A stretch of 64,000 nt of DNA, taken from NCBI GenBank assembly GCA_031549325.1, contig JAVBQA010000008.1, positions 1 through 64,000 of the forward strand. The letters are read 5' to 3'. The position numbers and the translations under genes were made by a program. Below the pieces are notes generated by a model. The model made no database searches. It was not told the DNA's origin and saw only the letters and a program-made list of their open reading frames with translations. The stretch comes from JAJDGF01 sp031549325. GTDB lineage: Bacteria > Bacillota > Clostridia > Christensenellales > Aristaeellaceae. Shown one piece after another: positions 26,999-33,367 of this stretch; position 1 is the stretch's first letter; every line of letters begins with the position of its first letter.

Positions 26999-27116
26999 CT
27001 TGCGGTTCATGAATGCGAATAATGGCCGCGAGCGACGCTTATGTCAGTTGCGCGAGAGAAGATCTACAAACGCCCGATGCGCGTCTCGAAAGGGGCAATC
27101 CAGGGTGCGCTCCGGG

Positions 27117-28187
27117 CTAATCATTCTTAGTATCTCCCCTCAGCGTCACAGACTTAGCGGCCAACCGCTTGCGCTCATCGCTCATGGCGGCGTAATGGCG
27201 CCGCGTCGTGTTTACATCCGAATGGCCAAGCACTTCAGCCACCAGATAAATGTCGCCGGTTTCCTGATATAGATGTGTGCCATAGGTCGAGCGCAGCTTG
27301 TGAGGGCTCATGCGCTTTTTCAGCGGTGCGGCTTGCAGCGCGTATTTCTTCACCAGGTTTTCCACCGCGCGCACGGTGATGCGCCGCCTTTGAATCGATA
27401 GGAACAACGCGTCCTCATGCCCGAGCAGCGCCTGTTGCTGCTTACGCCAGGCCATGTAACTCTTCATGACCTGGGCGACCTCATCGGGGAAGTACAGGAT
27501 CACCTGATTGCCGCCTTTTCGCGTGACCAGAAAGCTGTTGTTGTCAAAATCCACATCCTGAATGTTGATGCCCACGCACTCGCTGACGCGGATGCCTGTG
27601 CCCAGAAACAATGTGATCATGCACAGGTCGCGCTGCTTTGTGATCTCGTGAAACGCCTTTTGCCGCTCGCTCAGCGCCGCGCCGCCTTCGACCAGATCCA
27701 GCAACCGCGCAACTTCGTCGATCTCAAGCCTCATGATGGGCTTCTCGTGGCGTTTGGGCATGTCCACCAGCACGCTCTCATTGGATGTAATCTTGTGCGT
27801 CTTAAAGAGATACTTGAAGAAACTGCGAAGGGTGGCCAGCTTGCGCTGCTTACCGAGCTCTGAATTCGCATATTCTGTTTCGTTTTCGTTAATATATAGC
27901 GATAGATACTCCAAGTACATTTCAATCTGGTTTGAGTTAATCTTATCTAACTGCTGATATGTCCATTGATCGGCTGAAAAACCACCGAATTCAGGAATCT
28001 CTGAACTCAGAAACGTGAAAAACAGCCGCAGATCCCGCGCGTACGCAAGCCGGGTCAGCACAGATGTGGTCGGCTCAATGCCGCGTATGAATTCTGAACA
28101 GGCTGTCGGCAGGTCTTTGAGCGTCGCGCGGATGAGCAGCGTACGCTCACGGGCGACGCGTTCAGCGTGGGTGATTTCTTTGGGCAT
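27117..28187 (-). CDS. Tyrosine recombinase / integrase (XerC/D-like)
   Basis: Site-specific recombinase, 356 aa. The N-terminal SAM-like core-binding domain (about 25-135) precedes a catalytic domain with all expected residues: R200 (GTGIRVSE), K224, H296-x2-R299 (PHKLRS), H322 (LGHSDVNTT) and nucleophile Y332. ATG 28187 has GAGG eight bases upstream. It is somewhat longer than XerC/XerD (about 300 aa) and carries no excisionase, phage or att-like neighbours. It may be a chromosomal orphan recombinase rather than part of a mobile element. The 160 bases after its stop contain nothing I recognise except the terminator of the converging gene. Confidence 0.88.
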   Translation of the reverse strand: MPKEITHAERVARERTLLIRATLKDLPTACSEFIRGIEPTTSVLTRLAYARDLRLFFTFLSSEIPEFGGFSADQWTYQQLDKINSNQIEMYLEYLSLYINENETEYANSELGKQRKLATLRSFFKYLFKTHKITSNESVLVDMPKRHEKPIMRLEIDEVARLLDLVEGGAALSERQKAFHEITKQRDLCMITLFLGTGIRVSECVGINIQDVDFDNNSFLVTRKGGNQVILYFPDEVAQVMKSYMAWRKQQQALLGHEDALFLSIQRRRITVRAVENLVKKYALQAAPLKKRMSPHKLRSTYGTHLYQETGDIYLVAEVLGHSDVNTTRRHYAAMSDERKRLAAKSVTLRGDTKND

Positions 28188-28483
28188 GAACAATTCCTCA
28201 ATTCAAAACACAGAATTGCGCCAGAACCAACGCATGGGAAACGGATAAACAAAATACACACGGACGAAAAAATCTGAATGCGACTTACACAATGGCAGGA
28301 TCAATACATTGTCGTGGAAGCATGTTTCAGTATAGCTCCGGTTAGAAAGCCATAAGTCAAGTATAAAATGGTCGAGCGGCCATGTCAAGCAACGTATGGG
28401 TTTCAATGGAATATCTTTTCGTAAAAGCTGTCTTTAGCGAATAGATATAAACGTTTGAATCCGCCTCCCCACGGAGGCTTTGC
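28188..28483. other. AT-richer intergenic stretch before the recombinase gene
   Basis: About 296 bases without a convincing gene. A TTGACT on the minus strand (28360-28355) with a TATACT (28334-28329) lies at an overlong 20-base spacing; a 6-bp hairpin GCCTCC/GGAGGC (28463-28478) lacks a U-tract. Longest open frames are about 20 codons. No LexA box was seen. The stretch looks lower in GC than its surroundings and would give the recombinase a leader of roughly 130 bases. Confidence 0.4.
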
Positions 28484-28804
28484 TCATTCGTCCCAAGAGT
28501 CCATCAGATAAATCTTCTCCGCGAAAACGCCATTACGCTCGGCCTTGGCCATACGAGCGCGCTCCAGTTCGTCCAGCGTATATCCTCGCGCCACAGTGAT
28601 CGCGTGCAGTATTTCGAGAACGTCAGCCAGTTCCTCGATGGAATGGCTTTCGCGGTATTCGCGCACTTCCTCGTTGAGTTTTTCGTCCAGCTTCTCCAGG
28701 TATTCGGCCTCGGACAACACGCGCGTGACGCAGCGCCGACCGCTCATCCGGATGATTTCAGGAATTCGGTCGCGCACCAGCTTGTCGTGGCTAGTCATGC
28801 GCAT
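28484..28804 (-). CDS. MazG-like all-alpha nucleoside triphosphate pyrophosphohydrolase
   Basis: 106-residue member of the MazG/HisE superfamily, closest in pattern to the COG4997 house-cleaning group (opening DKLVRDRIPEII). The metal-binding acidic pattern is visible: EEVREYRE, then EELADVLE. Such enzymes hydrolyse noncanonical or excess NTPs to NMP and PPi. ATG 28804 has GGGGAG 10 bases upstream; ATG 28798 and 28810 are alternatives. It overlaps the stop of the upstream Cys-rich gene, and the pair shares a promoter with a LexA box, suggesting expression in the SOS response. Confidence 0.82.
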   Translation of the reverse strand: MRMTSHDKLVRDRIPEIIRMSGRRCVTRVLSEAEYLEKLDEKLNEEVREYRESHSIEELADVLEILHAITVARGYTLDELERARMAKAERNGVFAEKIYLMDSWDE

Positions 28805-28979
28805 CGCCATCCATCTCCCCATCGATCACCTCGTCGATCTCAATGGCAAGATAGTCCGCGTCGCTCTTGACACAGCGCATACAGTTGTCACAGGTTTTTT
28901 CCGGGTTCAGATCACAGCGCGAACACTCTCCGCACTCATTGCACAACCGTTCCCCATCGAGCACGCAAATCCTCGCCAT
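28791..28979 (-). CDS. Small cysteine-rich protein, predicted metal or Fe-S binding
   Basis: 62 residues with nine Cys, eight of them within about 25 positions (CNECGECSRCDLNP and KTCDNCMRC), followed by an acidic C-terminus. The spacing C-x2-C-x2-C-x2-C resembles ferredoxin-like or zinc-ribbon ligation, but I cannot assign a fold. It is the first gene of a two-gene operon with the MazG-like enzyme, with SD GGAGGG six bases before ATG 28979 and a consensus-like promoter carrying a LexA box. A role as metal-binding partner of the pyrophosphohydrolase in DNA damage is inference. Confidence 0.75.
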   Translation of the reverse strand: MARICVLDGERLCNECGECSRCDLNPEKTCDNCMRCVKSDADYLAIEIDEVIDGEMDGDAHD

Positions 28980-29003
28980 CCGAATCCCTCCGTTCTTTGA
29001 TCC

Positions 29004-29032
29004 ATTATATCAGAACAAATGTTCTCAGTCAA
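29004..29032 (-). promoter_or_regulatory. Promoter of the Cys-rich/MazG-like operon
   Basis: Minus strand TTGACT (29032-29027), 17-base spacer, TATAAT (29009-29004), 25 bases before the start codon. A LexA box fills the spacer. Confidence 0.7.
29013..29024. promoter_or_regulatory. LexA box 1
   Basis: GAACAAATGTTC: perfect GAAC-N4-GTTC core of the Gram-positive LexA site, between the -35 and -10 of the divergent minus-strand operon. Confidence 0.8.
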
Positions 29033-29055
29033 GATGGATTCTCGTTGGATTCTAT

Positions 29056-29069
29056 CGAACTAATGTTTG
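29056..29069. promoter_or_regulatory. LexA box 2
   Basis: CGAACTAATGTTTG: matches CGAAC-N4-GTT(T/C) and overlaps the -35 element of the lexA promoter by three bases. Confidence 0.7.
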
Positions 29070-29095
29070 ATCTTCTGCTTTACTTGTGATATAAT
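29067..29095 (+). promoter_or_regulatory. lexA promoter
   Basis: TTGATC (29067-29072), 17-base spacer, TATAAT (29090-29095), 40 bases before the lexA ATG. Confidence 0.75.
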
Positions 29096-29102
29096 AGAAA
29101 CA

Positions 29103-29114
29103 GAACAGACATTC
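29103..29114. promoter_or_regulatory. LexA box 3 (imperfect)
   Basis: GAACAGACATTC has one mismatch to GAAC-N4-GTTC and lies at the predicted transcription start of lexA. Confidence 0.5.
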
Positions 29115-29134
29115 TACCAAGGAGTGTGTGGCGT

Positions 29135-29737
29135 ATGCGCGATCGCGGCATAGAGAGTCAAAACCGCATTTTGGACTATATCAAGCAGGAAATCCAATTG
29201 AAGGGCTATCCGCCGTCTGTGCGTGAGATCTGCGACGCGGTGCACCTGAAATCCACGTCCACCGTGCATGGGCACCTGCTGGAGCTGGAAAAGCGCGGGC
29301 TGATCCGGCGCGATTCCACAAAACCCCGCGCCATGGAGGTGCTGGACAATCCGCTGTCCCGCGGGCGCAGCGTGCCGCTCCTGGGGCGCGTCACGGCGGG
29401 CGTGCCGATTCTGGCCGAAGAGAATATCGAGGATTATATGGTGCTCCCCCAAGACTTGCTGGGCAAAGACGACGTGTTTGCGCTGCGTGTCGAGGGCGAA
29501 AGCATGATCAACGCCGGCATCCTGGACGGAGACTTTGTGATTGTGCGCGAGCAGGATGTGGCTGAGAACGGCGAAATTGTGGTGGCCATGATCGAGGATG
29601 AGGCCACTGTGAAGCGCTTCTATAAGGAAAAGAGCCATTTCCGGCTGCAGCCAGAGAACAATCACATGGAGCCAATCTACGCAGACGACGTCAGCGTGCT
29701 GGGCAAGGTGATCGCTCTGGTGCGCCGATTCGACTGA
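29135..29737 (+). CDS. lexA: LexA repressor
   Basis: SOS repressor (200 aa) that self-cleaves on RecA filaments. An N-terminal winged HTH (GYPPSVREICDAVHLKSTSTVHGHL, 24-48) is followed by the Ala88-Gly89 cleavage site in GRVTAGVPI and the Ser/Lys dyad S123 (VEGESM) and K160 (ATVKRF). ATG 29135 is chosen because AAGGAG (29119-29124) is 10 bases upstream; GTG 29126 is too close to it. Three LexA-type boxes upstream indicate autoregulation and joint control of the divergent operon. Confidence 0.97.
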   Translation: MRDRGIESQNRILDYIKQEIQLKGYPPSVREICDAVHLKSTSTVHGHLLELEKRGLIRRDSTKPRAMEVLDNPLSRGRSVPLLGRVTAGVPILAEENIEDYMVLPQDLLGKDDVFALRVEGESMINAGILDGDFVIVREQDVAENGEIVVAMIEDEATVKRFYKEKSHFRLQPENNHMEPIYADDVSVLGKVIALVRRFD

Positions 29738-29742
29738 ATCAG

Positions 29743-29771
29743 AAAGCGCCGCTGATCGCGGCGCTTTTTTT
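29743..29771 (+). terminator. lexA terminator
   Basis: 10-bp stem AAAGCGCCGC / GCGGCGCTTT with loop TGATC, continuing into a run of T. It lies between the convergent lexA and phosphatase genes. Confidence 0.9.
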
Positions 29772-29784
29772 GCGATGATGCCTG

Positions 29785-30510
29785 TTACGAAACCACCAGG
29801 CGCCCCCGGAGCCTTGCGATGTCGGCATCCGTTATCCCGTTTGCGCGCAGATACGCTTCCGGACCGCCATGTTTTTCGTGCAAATGCCCGATCAGCATCC
29901 ACATGTTTTCCGGGTCGGATTTGGCCAGATACTGAGGCATGTCCGGGTTGTCGCTGAGGTAGCTGCCCATGATGTGCTGGCCGAGGTACGTCATGCTGAC
30001 CTGATAGTCGGCCACCACGTCGCTCTCTGAAACGCCCAGCAACAGCAGCAGCAGCGCACACACGATGCCGGTGCGGTCCTTCCCCGCCATGCAGTGCACA
30101 ACGCTCATGCCTCGGGCGTCGGCGATCACGCGCAGCATGTCTGCGTATTGGCGCGCGTTGGCATCGGCCATCATCAGATACATCTCGCCCATGCACGTGA
30201 AGTCGCGAGGTGAGAACTGAAACTCGTCGTTCTCGTGATCCAGCGTGACGGTGTGCAGATGAACGGAAGAATGGTTCAGATAATCGTTCGGAAACGCCTT
30301 GCGCTCGCCGAAACTGCGCAGGTCGATCACGTCGGTCAGTCCGCGCTCGACAAGCAGCTGAATCTCTCCACCCGTCAGCCCCACCAGCTGATCGGCGCGA
30401 AGCACCACACCGAAACGGGTTACGCCGCCATCGCAAGCATAGCCACCCAGATCCCGCATGTTGTTGACCGCCTTGGATGCCCAAACCCAGCGTCGAAGTG
30501 CGTTGTTCAT
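29785..30510 (-). CDS. Protein tyrosine/serine phosphatase (Y_phosphatase3 family)
   Basis: 241-residue cysteine-dependent phosphatase. The active-site loop HCMAGKDRTG (about 116-125) has the HC-x5-R signature with the A-G-K-D form typical of lipid- or phosphotyrosine-directed bacterial PTPs such as IphP/LipA. The opening NNMRDLGGY and LRADQL are family blocks. The substrate (phosphoprotein or phosphoinositide-like lipid) is not determined. The start overlaps the miaA stop (ATGA), making it the last gene of the minus-strand mutSL run. Confidence 0.88.
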   Translation of the reverse strand: MNNALRRWVWASKAVNNMRDLGGYACDGGVTRFGVVLRADQLVGLTGGEIQLLVERGLTDVIDLRSFGERKAFPNDYLNHSSVHLHTVTLDHENDEFQFSPRDFTCMGEMYLMMADANARQYADMLRVIADARGMSVVHCMAGKDRTGIVCALLLLLLGVSESDVVADYQVSMTYLGQHIMGSYLSDNPDMPQYLAKSDPENMWMLIGHLHEKHGGPEAYLRANGITDADIARLRGRLVVS

Positions 30511-31427
30511 CGCGTTTTACCCTCCAAATTGTTGATGATTTCATCAGTGATTTCTGATATGCTCCTGTCTTCGGCGGAAACCCAGCAAACCCGCGCGTCC
30601 TGCGTGAACCAGGTGAGCTGGCGTTTCGCATAGTTGCGCGTGGCCTGTTTCAAAAGAGAGACGGCTTCATCCATAGAGATCGCACCGGAAAGCGCCTGCG
30701 CGATTTCTTTGTAGCCGATGGCCTGCATGGCCGTGGAACCGATCGAAAGCCCATTGTTCAGCAGGTTTTTCACCTCGTTTACGAGACCTGCGCCGATCAT
30801 TTCATCCACGCGCGCGTCGATCCGAGCGTACAGCCGCTCACGCGGCCAGCTGAGCGCGAACAGCCGCGCCGGATAATCAGCGGGCCTCGCCTGATCCAAT
30901 GACATCTGCTCGGTCAGCGTCTTGCCCGTGAGTTTATATACCTCGATCGCTCGCACGACGCGGCGCGTGTCATTCATATGCAGACGCGCCGCGGATGCCG
31001 GATCGATCCCGGCGAGCATGTCGTGGAGCGTTTTCCTGGGCAGCTGCTCCAGCTCGGCGCGCAGCGCATCATCGCCCTTTATGGAAAACCCCAACGGCTT
31101 GGTCAGCGCGTTGATGTACAGCCCGGTGCCGCCGCACAGCACCGGTTGAACACCTTGTTCGAATCGCTGATCGATCAGTGGCAGTACCAGCTCGCGATAG
31201 CGCGCCGCCGAGCAGGCCTCCCCCGGCTCCAGCACATCCAGCATGAGGTGTGGGATCCCGCGCATTTCGCCCTCCGTTGGCTTGGCGGTGCCGATGTCCA
31301 TGCCGCGATACAGCTGCATCGAGTCACACGAAACCACGGCGCCACCGACGCGCCGGCAAAGATCTACAGCGCATGCGGATTTGCCGGAAGCGGTGGGCCC
31401 GCACAGCACGATCAGCTTTCTCTCCAA
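30507..31427 (-). CDS. miaA: tRNA dimethylallyltransferase
   Basis: Transfers the dimethylallyl group from DMAPP to A37 of tRNAs reading UNN codons, making i6A, the substrate of MiaB encoded upstream in the same run. 306 residues with P-loop GPTASGKS (about 10-17), CDSMQLYRGMDIGTAKP and the FALSWPRERLYARID block. The start is TTG 31427, with GGAGGA 10 bases upstream overlapping the mutL end. It links isoprenoid supply (ispA/dxs elsewhere in the window) to tRNA modification. Confidence 0.96.
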   Translation of the reverse strand: MERKLIVLCGPTASGKSACAVDLCRRVGGAVVSCDSMQLYRGMDIGTAKPTEGEMRGIPHLMLDVLEPGEACSAARYRELVLPLIDQRFEQGVQPVLCGGTGLYINALTKPLGFSIKGDDALRAELEQLPRKTLHDMLAGIDPASAARLHMNDTRRVVRAIEVYKLTGKTLTEQMSLDQARPADYPARLFALSWPRERLYARIDARVDEMIGAGLVNEVKNLLNNGLSIGSTAMQAIGYKEIAQALSGAISMDEAVSLLKQATRNYAKRQLTWFTQDARVCWVSAEDRSISEITDEIINNLEGKTR

Positions 31428-31444
31428 TGGAATGCATTCCTCCG

Positions 31445-33349
31445 TCAGCGCCTGAACGAGCGCTCAATCTCGGCCTTGGTTATCTTCTTTAGCACCGGTC
31501 GCCCATGCGGGCAGGTGGGCGGCGCGCCGCTCTTCATCATGTCGTTGATCAGGGATAGGATCTCCTCTTCGTTAAGACGATCCCCCGCTTTCACGGCACG
31601 CTTGCAGGCGTACTTGATGATGTCGGTGCGCCGCCGCTCAAAGGTGGCCGTCTTCAGCTGATCGAGCTGGTCAAGCATGGATAGGAACAGCGGCGTCAGC
31701 TCAGACTTTCCCAGCGAAAACGGCACTGAACGCAGCTGAATGTCCTGTTCTCCAAAGGGCTCCACCTCAAATCCCAGCTCAAACAGCAGCGTTTGGTTGT
31801 CGATCAGCAGATCTTGTTCACGCTTGCTGATGTGAATCACCAGAGGCGTCAGTAGCTGCTGGGCACAGTTGCCAGTGTCGATCATCGAAAGGTATTTCTC
31901 GTACAGCAGCCGCTCATGGGCGGCATGCTGATCGATGATCAGCACCGCCTTGTCCAATTCAACAAACACATAGGTGTTGAACGCGACGCCGATGATCTTG
32001 AGTGCCGGTTCCTCTTTGGGCGCGTGTTCCGATCCAGAAGCCCCGGGTTGTTCCGTTCCACTTGGCATCATCACGCGCGGCATGGGAGGCGCATAGCTCT
32101 CCCTCAGCGTTTGACCGCTTCGGTCGGGCAGAGTCTGGACGATGTACTGAATCTGCTCGGGTTCCTGGACTGAAACGACAGTTTCTTTAGAAGAGACTTT
32201 GGTCTCTTCTTCCTCCATCTCGACAAATTGGTCATCTTCATAAACCAAAGTCGGTTTTTCTAGTACCGGAGTCGGTTTCTGTAAACTCATGTCGATAAAC
32301 TGAATGGGTGGCTTCTCGTAGATGGGCTTGCTCTCGTCAAGCAGCTTTTTCACGTTCAGCATGCCGTCTCCAGCCAAAGCGCGCGCAAACAGCGCGTCCG
32401 CGCTGGCCCGCACGGCGGGTTCGTCCCTAAAGCGCACCTCTAGCTTGTTTGGATGCACGTTCACATCCACGGAATTTGGCGGAATGATCAGGTTCAGCGC
32501 ACAGATCGGGGACATACCAATCATCACGCGCCCCTTGCACGCCTCTTCCAGCGCATGCGTCAGCAGTTGGCAGCGCACCAGTCTGCCATTGATGAAGAAG
32601 CTCTGCTCGGAGCGGTTGGCGCGTGCGCAGTCCCCCACGCCGATCAGCCCGTGGATGCGTAGCGAGCCCTCGGCCTCATCCATCTGCAGCATTTCTGAAG
32701 CCGTCTCGCGGCCATATACCGCAAGCGCAGCATGCACGATGCTGCCGTCGCCATAACTGTGGCACAGCGTCTTGCCGTTGTTGATAAGACGCATGGCCAC
32801 CTTGGGATTGCCCAAAATCAGCTTGGATACCAGCTCGTTGATCAGGCCCATCTCGTAGCTGGGCTTTTTCAGGAACGCCTTGCGCACCGGGGTGTTGAAG
32901 AAGATATCGCGCATCACGATGGTGGTGCCCTCCGGACAGCCCACCTCTGTGGCGTCCATGAAATGCCCACCTTCCACACGCACGCGCACGCCGGTATCGC
33001 TACCCTGCTGCCGGGTAGTCATCTCGACCTTTGAAACTGCCGATATGGATGGCAGCGCCTCGCCGCGAAACCCCAGCGTCAGGATGTTCGTCAGCTCATC
33101 TCCGCTCTTCAGCTTGGAGGTTGCATGGTTCTCAAACGCTAGTCTCGCCTCGTTGGGCGCGATGCCGCAGCCGTTGTCGGTCACGCGCAGATACTCGATT
33201 CCGCCATCTCGGATCTCGATGGTGATCGAGGTCGCACCAGCATCCAGAGAGTTCTCGATCAGCTCCTTTGCGATGGACATTGGACGTTCCACCACCTCGC
33301 CGGCGGCGATGCGCCCGATGGTTGCGGCGTCCAGAATGCGAATGGGCAT
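31445..33349 (-). CDS. mutL: DNA mismatch repair protein MutL (with endonuclease motif)
   Basis: 634-residue GHKL ATPase and nicking endonuclease of mismatch repair. N-terminal ATP-site motifs are ENSLDAGA, DNGCGI and GFRGEAL. The C-terminal domain has the DQHA-x2-E-x4-E-type endonuclease motif (IIDQHAAHERLLYEKY), ACKRAVKAGD and CPHGRP, consistent with MutH-independent repair. A Glu/Pro-rich linker separates the domains (about 350-430). Good SD before ATG 33349. It lies 18 bases downstream of mutS. Confidence 0.97.
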   Translation of the reverse strand: MPIRILDAATIGRIAAGEVVERPMSIAKELIENSLDAGATSITIEIRDGGIEYLRVTDNGCGIAPNEARLAFENHATSKLKSGDELTNILTLGFRGEALPSISAVSKVEMTTRQQGSDTGVRVRVEGGHFMDATEVGCPEGTTIVMRDIFFNTPVRKAFLKKPSYEMGLINELVSKLILGNPKVAMRLINNGKTLCHSYGDGSIVHAALAVYGRETASEMLQMDEAEGSLRIHGLIGVGDCARANRSEQSFFINGRLVRCQLLTHALEEACKGRVMIGMSPICALNLIIPPNSVDVNVHPNKLEVRFRDEPAVRASADALFARALAGDGMLNVKKLLDESKPIYEKPPIQFIDMSLQKPTPVLEKPTLVYEDDQFVEMEEEETKVSSKETVVSVQEPEQIQYIVQTLPDRSGQTLRESYAPPMPRVMMPSGTEQPGASGSEHAPKEEPALKIIGVAFNTYVFVELDKAVLIIDQHAAHERLLYEKYLSMIDTGNCAQQLLTPLVIHISKREQDLLIDNQTLLFELGFEVEPFGEQDIQLRSVPFSLGKSELTPLFLSMLDQLDQLKTATFERRRTDIIKYACKRAVKAGDRLNEEEILSLINDMMKSGAPPTCPHGRPVLKKITKAEIERSFRR

Positions 33350-33367
33350 GCTGCACTCCTCCTTTGG

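Noticed and set aside
28461..28480. Hairpin GCCTCC/GGAGGC as a terminator for the MazG-like gene
   Set aside because: Only six base pairs and no U-tract on the minus strand (GGATTC follows); on the plus strand only TTT follows and no gene ends there.
28188..28483. Integrated element boundary or att site next to the recombinase
   Set aside because: No tRNA gene, no direct repeats I could find by eye, and no phage or transfer genes nearby; kept only as a question in the findings.
29114..30631. A 505-codon minus-strand frame covering lexA and the phosphatase region
   Set aside because: It runs antisense through lexA and its terminator and out of frame through the phosphatase; the composition is atypical and it crosses the lexA promoter.
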